NCBI GenBank assembly: GCA_023461495.1 | Contig: JAEYLA010000044.1 | Coordinates: forward strand, 1-16,951 | Direction: 5' to 3' | From: Bacillota bacterium | GTDB taxonomy: Bacteria > Bacillota > Clostridia > Christensenellales > CAG-138 | Length of the DNA stretch: 16,951 nt | Notes under the pieces: model-generated | What the model was told of the DNA's origin: nothing | Databases searched by the model: none | The model's input: the letters and a program-made list of their open reading frames with translations, nothing else | In this document: piece after piece, positions 13,393 to 16,951 of the stretch | How the letters are laid out: the number at the start of each line of letters is the position of its first letter | Numbering within the stretch: the first letter of the stretch is position 1 | Made by a program: the position numbers and the translations under genes

Positions 13393-13612
13393 CTAAAAAG
13401 CTCGAAAATCAATCTCCAAGAAACGCGAGACTTGCTTCTTCCACCCTTCGGCGACAAAGCTTTGATAAACAGGGGGATTATTACAAGCTTCGTAGTCTTC
13501 ATGGCTGTTAAATACCATAGAAAATCCAAAATTATAATCATTTTTGCTGCTGACGTGACGAGCACCTGAAATTCTTTATTTACCGGCCTTTAATCCGCGG
13601 AATATGCAATAA
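13393..13612 (-). pseudogene. Remnant of a Dabb (stress-responsive alpha/beta-barrel) gene
   Basis: A minus-strand frame of 60 codons ends at TAG 13393-13395 with no usable start codon. It reads RISGARHVSSKNDYNFG, FSMVFNSHEDYEACNNPPVY, then QSFVAEGWKKQVSRFLEIDF, the C-terminal half of a Dabb-family ferredoxin-like fold, with the usual 'SxEDYxAY..HP' region here changed to CNNPPV. Just upstream, after a stop and in a different frame, LLHIPRIKG (about 13585-13612) resembles the preceding 'IPGIK' segment. No N-terminal Dabb strand is visible. I infer a truncated, frameshifted gene. The surrounding bases are more AT-rich than the neighbouring genes. Confidence 0.55.
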
Positions 13613-13697
13613 TGCTTTATATGAAAACTACATCCAGCTGAAACAATCTGCGCCATATCGTAATCTGTATTCCGCCTTGATGCAGGCAGCAGCAACA

Positions 13698-13728
13698 CGC
13701 CCCTGTCCATGCTGCACGGACAGGGGCG
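13698..13728 (-). terminator. Hairpin after the aldolase gene, probable operon end
   Basis: CGCCCCTGTCC pairs perfectly with GGACAGGGGCG over 11 bases around a nine-base loop, 18 bases beyond the aldolase stop. The minus strand continues GTGTTGC, so the T-run is poor. It may be a weak or factor-assisted terminator, or a 3'-end stabiliser. Confidence 0.55.
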
Positions 13729-13746
13729 CTGTATAAAATAAAAGAT

Positions 13747-14646
13747 TTACTTAAGAATGTCGCGGGTATTGGAAAGTTCCAGTTCGTTCTTTACATAACT
13801 CCTGGCCGCGTCATAGAGTGCATCCTGTGCCTTTATAATGCTGCCCGCGCTTTCAAACGCTATCTGGTAGGCACGGCGCAGGTCCGAACCGACATTAATT
13901 TTTGCGATACCGTTTCGAATGCCTTCAAGAATGTATGCTTTTTTGATGCCAGAGCCGCCATGCAGCACCAATGGGATATTGCAGGCGCGCTGAAGCGTTC
14001 CGATGTGCGCCACATCCAGCTTTGCCTCCGGCTTCTTTGCAAAGCGGTTGCTTTCCGCAATGGCGCCATGGAAATTGCCGACCGCAACGGAAACCCAATC
14101 GCACCCGCTTTCCGCAACAAAACGAGTGAGCTCTTCTTGCTTTGTAAAGCCCATCTTCTTTGAAAAAATTTCTTCGTAGGGCGGCATCTCACCGCCTTCA
14201 TGCCCCATGACGGCGCCAAGCTCCGCTTCGCAGGGGACATGATGTGCATGGGCAAGCGCCGCGGCTTGTGCAGTTGCTTCCAAATTCTCCAGCAGCGGCA
14301 GCCTCGAACCATCCACCATGACGGACTGATACCCGGCGCTGACTGCGCGGCGGATGATGGAGGTAAAGTCCACGCGCAGCATATCCTCGTCAATCACGGG
14401 CACATGGTCAAGATGCAGCATTACGTGATCTGTATTTGCATACTTTGCATACTGCTCTGCCACAGCCTCCAAACTGACAGCGTCCATCTTTTCCCACTCC
14501 AAGCGCGCAACCTGGATCATGGCGACGGAGTTTTCATCCACAACCGCGCGTATAATGGGCTCCACCATATTCAGGTTGGGCACATTGAACGCGGGAACGG
14601 CAACATGATGCGCCAACGCCTTTGCTACGATGCTTTTCGGTTCCAT
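13747..14646 (-). CDS. Class II (zinc) ketose-bisphosphate aldolase family protein
   Basis: A 299-residue TIM-barrel aldolase of the FbaA/GatY/KbaY type. HLDH at 78-81 gives the catalytic Asp80 and zinc ligand His81; E142 in EAELG is conserved; H193 (NFHG) and H229 (LHGGSG) complete the zinc site; NVGSDLR at 251-257 binds phosphate. It would split a ketose phosphate into dihydroxyacetone phosphate and an aldehyde. Linkage to an FGGY kinase and sugar permease points to catabolism of a specific sugar or polyol rather than glycolysis. I chose ATG 14644-14646 because GGGG lies just upstream; another ATG at 14662-14664 overlaps the kinase stop as ATGA and would add six residues by translational coupling. 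Confidence 0.87.
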   Translation of the reverse strand: MEPKSIVAKALAHHVAVPAFNVPNLNMVEPIIRAVVDENSVAMIQVARLEWEKMDAVSLEAVAEQYAKYANTDHVMLHLDHVPVIDEDMLRVDFTSIIRRAVSAGYQSVMVDGSRLPLLENLEATAQAAALAHAHHVPCEAELGAVMGHEGGEMPPYEEIFSKKMGFTKQEELTRFVAESGCDWVSVAVGNFHGAIAESNRFAKKPEAKLDVAHIGTLQRACNIPLVLHGGSGIKKAYILEGIRNGIAKINVGSDLRRAYQIAFESAGSIIKAQDALYDAARSYVKNELELSNTRDILK

Positions 14647-14660
14647 ACAATCCCCTTCTT

Positions 14661-16163
14661 TCATGCAAAAATCTGTTTGACCGCGGGATAAATCCGCTTG
14701 TATGTTTCATATTTGTCCAGATACCGCTTGCGGCGCTCCGGGTTCGGTTCAAAAGTATCACCCTTTTTCACGATGGCGGCAACTGCCTCTTCAACGGACC
14801 CATAGATCCCTGCCGCAACACCCGCAAGCATGGCGACGCCCATGGTCCCCGCCTGATCGCTCGCAATGGTATGAATGGGCCGCCCCATCATATCCGCCTT
14901 CATCTGCAGGAATGGGCGCGAGCTTGCAAGACCGCCTGTCGCCACAAGCTCCCGGATGGAAACGCCCGCATGCTCCAGATGTTCCACGTTGACCATACTT
15001 TCAAACGTGATGCCCTCCAAGAGCGCCCGCACGATATCGGGCTTGGTGGTTTCCAGTGTCATGCCCACAAGCGCGCCCTTGCTGCCATAATCCATATACG
15101 GCGTCGCTGCACCCGCAAAATAGGGCAGCATGAACAGATCATTTGCTTCCGGGCTCATCTCTTCGATGAGCAACTCGTAGACATTGCGGTTGACTTCCTG
15201 CGCCCGAACGCATTCTTCAGAAGCCAACGTATCCCGGTACCATTTGAAGAGCCTGCCTGCGGTAAACGTAAACGCGTAAGTAATGTATTTGCCCGGCAGC
15301 ACATGCGGCACGCAGGCAAATGACCCTTGCGCCATCTGCGCGTTGAGCCGTGGTTCGTCGAACGTGGGGTTGATGGACTCCACAGAGCCCAGACCATCCG
15401 TTGCAAGGCCGGAATAAATCGCGCCCGCACCCAAGGAAGCACAGGGCTGATCGTGCCCGCCGCTGACAAGCAAAGTCCCCTCCGGCAGGCCTGTCAGCTT
15501 CGCAGCCTCGCGAGAGAGCTCGCCCACGATTGTGCCGGAAGGCACCGCCTCCGGGCACAACGCGGGATCAATCCCCGCTATGCCCAATATTTGATTGGAC
15601 CACTGCTTGTTCACCACATCAAACGCCATGGTACGCGCCGCAAGAGAATAGCTTGTGTGCGGCTTTGCCCCGAGCTTTGCTAACGCAAACCCGTCAAAGG
15701 GCAGGAACGCGCGGGCTTTGCGAAACGCTTCCCGCTTGTGGCGTTTTAACCACATCAATTTGGGCAAGGAGTACATCTTGCTTGGCTCAACGCCCGCAAT
15801 CCCCATGTATGCTTCCTTGCGCATGCCCGAGAGCAGCGCCTCGATTTCCGCATCCCCGCGTGGGTCGGTATACAAAATGCCGTTGCTGAGTACTTGGAGC
15901 GCGTCGTCTACCAACGTCACCGCCTCCCCAAATGAGGATACGCTCAGTGCAACGATCGGCTCGCCCTTGTGCTTGGCCGTGCACGAGGAAATGACCTCCA
16001 CCGTGCAGCGCCATACTTCATTTGAGTCAACCTCCTGCCACTTTGCATCCTCCGCCCTGTTCTTCGCATATTCCCGGTATGCCTGCGCCAAAATGGTCCC
16101 GGATTCCCCGACGACCGTCGCCTTGGATCCAGTTGATCCAATATCAACGCCAATTACAGCCAT
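14661..16163 (-). CDS. FGGY-family carbohydrate kinase (xylulokinase-like)
   Basis: A 500-residue sugar kinase with the two actin-like domains of the FGGY family. The N-terminal phosphate loop is GVDIGSTGSK (5-14); the probable catalytic base is Asp238 in SGGHDQPCASLG; the C-terminal ATP-binding signature is in the LVATGGLASSRPFLQMKAD region (about 413-431). It phosphorylates a pentose, ketose or polyol entering through the neighbouring permease; the exact substrate is not readable. The second of two nearby ATGs (16161-16163) is nine bases from AGAGG and is preferred; the first (16167-16169) adds two residues. It ends overlapping the aldolase leader, and a strong hairpin sits just upstream of its ribosome site. 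Confidence 0.9.
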   Translation of the reverse strand: MAVIGVDIGSTGSKATVVGESGTILAQAYREYAKNRAEDAKWQEVDSNEVWRCTVEVISSCTAKHKGEPIVALSVSSFGEAVTLVDDALQVLSNGILYTDPRGDAEIEALLSGMRKEAYMGIAGVEPSKMYSLPKLMWLKRHKREAFRKARAFLPFDGFALAKLGAKPHTSYSLAARTMAFDVVNKQWSNQILGIAGIDPALCPEAVPSGTIVGELSREAAKLTGLPEGTLLVSGGHDQPCASLGAGAIYSGLATDGLGSVESINPTFDEPRLNAQMAQGSFACVPHVLPGKYITYAFTFTAGRLFKWYRDTLASEECVRAQEVNRNVYELLIEEMSPEANDLFMLPYFAGAATPYMDYGSKGALVGMTLETTKPDIVRALLEGITFESMVNVEHLEHAGVSIRELVATGGLASSRPFLQMKADMMGRPIHTIASDQAGTMGVAMLAGVAAGIYGSVEEAVAAIVKKGDTFEPNPERRKRYLDKYETYKRIYPAVKQIFA

Positions 16164-16188
16164 ATTCATTCACCTCTTTTAAGAAAAG

Positions 16189-16224
16189 GCGGCTTACCGG
16201 CAGCTTTCTGTGCCGGTAAGCCGC
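16189..16224 (-). terminator. Intercistronic hairpin between permease and kinase genes
   Basis: A perfect 14-base stem, GCGGCTTACCGGCA with TGCCGGTAAGCCGC, around an eight-base loop, followed on the minus strand by CTTTTCTT. It lies between the permease stop and the kinase ribosome site, which starts about 12 bases after the stem. It could end most transporter transcripts, letting some through to the kinase, or protect the upstream mRNA. I see no promoter in the 18 bases left before the kinase ribosome site. Confidence 0.8.
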
Positions 16225-16253
16225 ATGCCAATTGTGGGTTTCCTAAGAACGGG

Positions 16254-16951
16254 CTATGCCTTTTTTCTGGTGCGCAGGAAGCGGTCAAAGCCGACTGCCA
16301 GCACAAGGGTGCCGCCCTGCACAACCCACTGCACATACTCCTGTACGTTCAATTGGATCATACCGTTGCTCAACACGCCCATCAGCAGCACGCCGATGAC
16401 GACAAAACCCAGCTTGCCTTCGCCGCCCGCAATGCTCACGCCGCCCAATACGGCGGAAGTGATGGCATCCATTTCATACTTCTCACCGGCCTTTGGCTGG
16501 CCGCTGTTGACACGGGCAAGTAGCACGATGCCCGCAAGCGCCGCAAGCATCCCGCAGATGGCATAGACCATGTACTTGATGTTCTTGACGTTGACGCCGG
16601 AAAGGCGGGACGCCTCCTCATTGCCGCCAACGCCATAAATGTAGCGGCCATAGCGTGTCTTTTCCAAGAAAATGATGCCCACGATGAACACCAGCGCCAT
16701 GATGACCACCGGGATGGGGATAGGCCCAAGGTAGCCTTTGCCGATAACGGTAATCGCCTGATCAAACCCGAACACCGGAAGACCGCCCGTGATAATGTAC
16801 GCAACGCCGCGGATGGCCGTCTGCATAGCGAGCGTTGTAATGAGCGGCGGAATGTTGAACATGTTGATAAAGAAGCCGTTGATAAGGCCGACCAGCACGC
16901 CCACCGCAAGGGTAATGAGCACAGCCAAGACCGGAGGAACGCTTGCCAGCA
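16254..16951 (-). CDS. Sugar ABC transporter permease, RbsC family (N-terminus outside window)
   Basis: The frame is open to the right edge, so the start lies outside; the visible 231 or so residues are the C-terminal two thirds of a permease of the ribose/xylose/galactoside class. Typical stretches are LVGLINGFFI, ITTLAMQTAIRGVAYIITGG, the cytoplasmic loop GRYIYGVGGNEEASRLSGV that contacts the ATPase, and LGGVSIAGGEGKL. Several hydrophobic segments fit a membrane protein. A periplasmic-binding-type protein and a two-domain ATPase (RbsA type) would be expected upstream. It leads the kinase and aldolase genes on the same strand. Its sugar is not identifiable. Confidence 0.9.
   Translation of the reverse strand, partial: LASVPPVLAVLITLAVGVLVGLINGFFINMFNIPPLITTLAMQTAIRGVAYIITGGLPVFGFDQAITVIGKGYLGPIPIPVVIMALVFIVGIIFLEKTRYGRYIYGVGGNEEASRLSGVNVKNIKYMVYAICGMLAALAGIVLLARVNSGQPKAGEKYEMDAITSAVLGGVSIAGGEGKLGFVVIGVLLMGVLSNGMIQLNVQEYVQWVVQGGTLVLAVGFDRFLRTRKKA

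Noticed and set aside
13357..13569. Plus-strand frame of 70 codons over the Dabb remnant
   Set aside because: It is the shadow of the minus-strand Dabb reading, which shows real family-like sequence, while this frame does not.
1..16951. Search for a defence system, toxin-antitoxin pair, retron, CRISPR array, riboswitch or intact mobile element
   Set aside because: No nuclease, reverse transcriptase, transposase, antitoxin pair, spaced repeats or recognisable riboswitch core was seen; nearly all sequence is accounted for by metabolic and housekeeping genes.

Overview
The window reads as chromosomal DNA of a motile, Gram-positive Clostridia-like member of the Bacillota with fairly high GC (estimated by eye in the mid-50s percent, not counted). 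The reasons are the Shine-Dalgarno sites close to AGGAGG, the sigma-A-type and sigma-D-type promoters, the Bacillus-like order of an Orn/Lys/Arg decarboxylase, holB and ricT (yaaT), a clostridial 2[4Fe-4S] ferredoxin, a DUF1540 miniprotein and a UDG family 6 glycosylase. The genus cannot be named from this sequence.

Layout. 1-1027: the tail of an unidentified gene, a DUF1540 Cys-rich miniprotein (minus) and a DNA-deoxyinosine glycosylase (plus). 1018-4091 (minus): a complete zinc-uptake operon in the order znuA lipoprotein, znuC ATPase, znuB permease, then a Zur-like Fur-family repressor, driven by a clear sigma-A promoter with clustered TTCGCA half-sites at its start. 4160-5918 (plus): motA-motB stator genes behind a near-consensus sigma-D (FliA) promoter, closed by a strong terminator. 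6085-7770 (plus): a large C45-like Ntn hydrolase. It converges on a 56-residue ferredoxin (minus, 7860-8030) across a two-way terminator. 8221-12875 (minus): a four-gene operon of PLP decarboxylase, HAD phosphatase, holB and ricT, with its own promoter and terminator. 12972-13123: a tRNA-Asn(GTT) gene with promoter and terminator. 13124-13746: a gene-poor, partly degenerate stretch with the remains of a Dabb-family gene and perhaps of an integrase. 13747-16951 (minus): part of a sugar-utilisation operon: RbsC-like ABC permease (runs off the window), FGGY kinase and class II aldolase.

How the genes work together. The zinc operon carries its own probable repressor as the last gene, which suggests negative autoregulation. 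The sugar genes make up uptake, phosphorylation and aldol cleavage of an unknown sugar or polyol, with a strong hairpin separating transporter from kinase. The decarboxylase-holB-ricT block is a housekeeping cluster that keeps the Bacillus order but has an HAD phosphatase where tmk, yaaQ and yaaR usually lie.

I looked for an undescribed system and found no convincing defence, mobile or RNA-based one. The more interesting points are local: the Zur operator architecture, the long disordered tail of RicT, the Asn-Gly hexanucleotide repeat in motB, the intercistronic hairpin in the sugar operon, and the decayed DNA next to tRNA-Asn.
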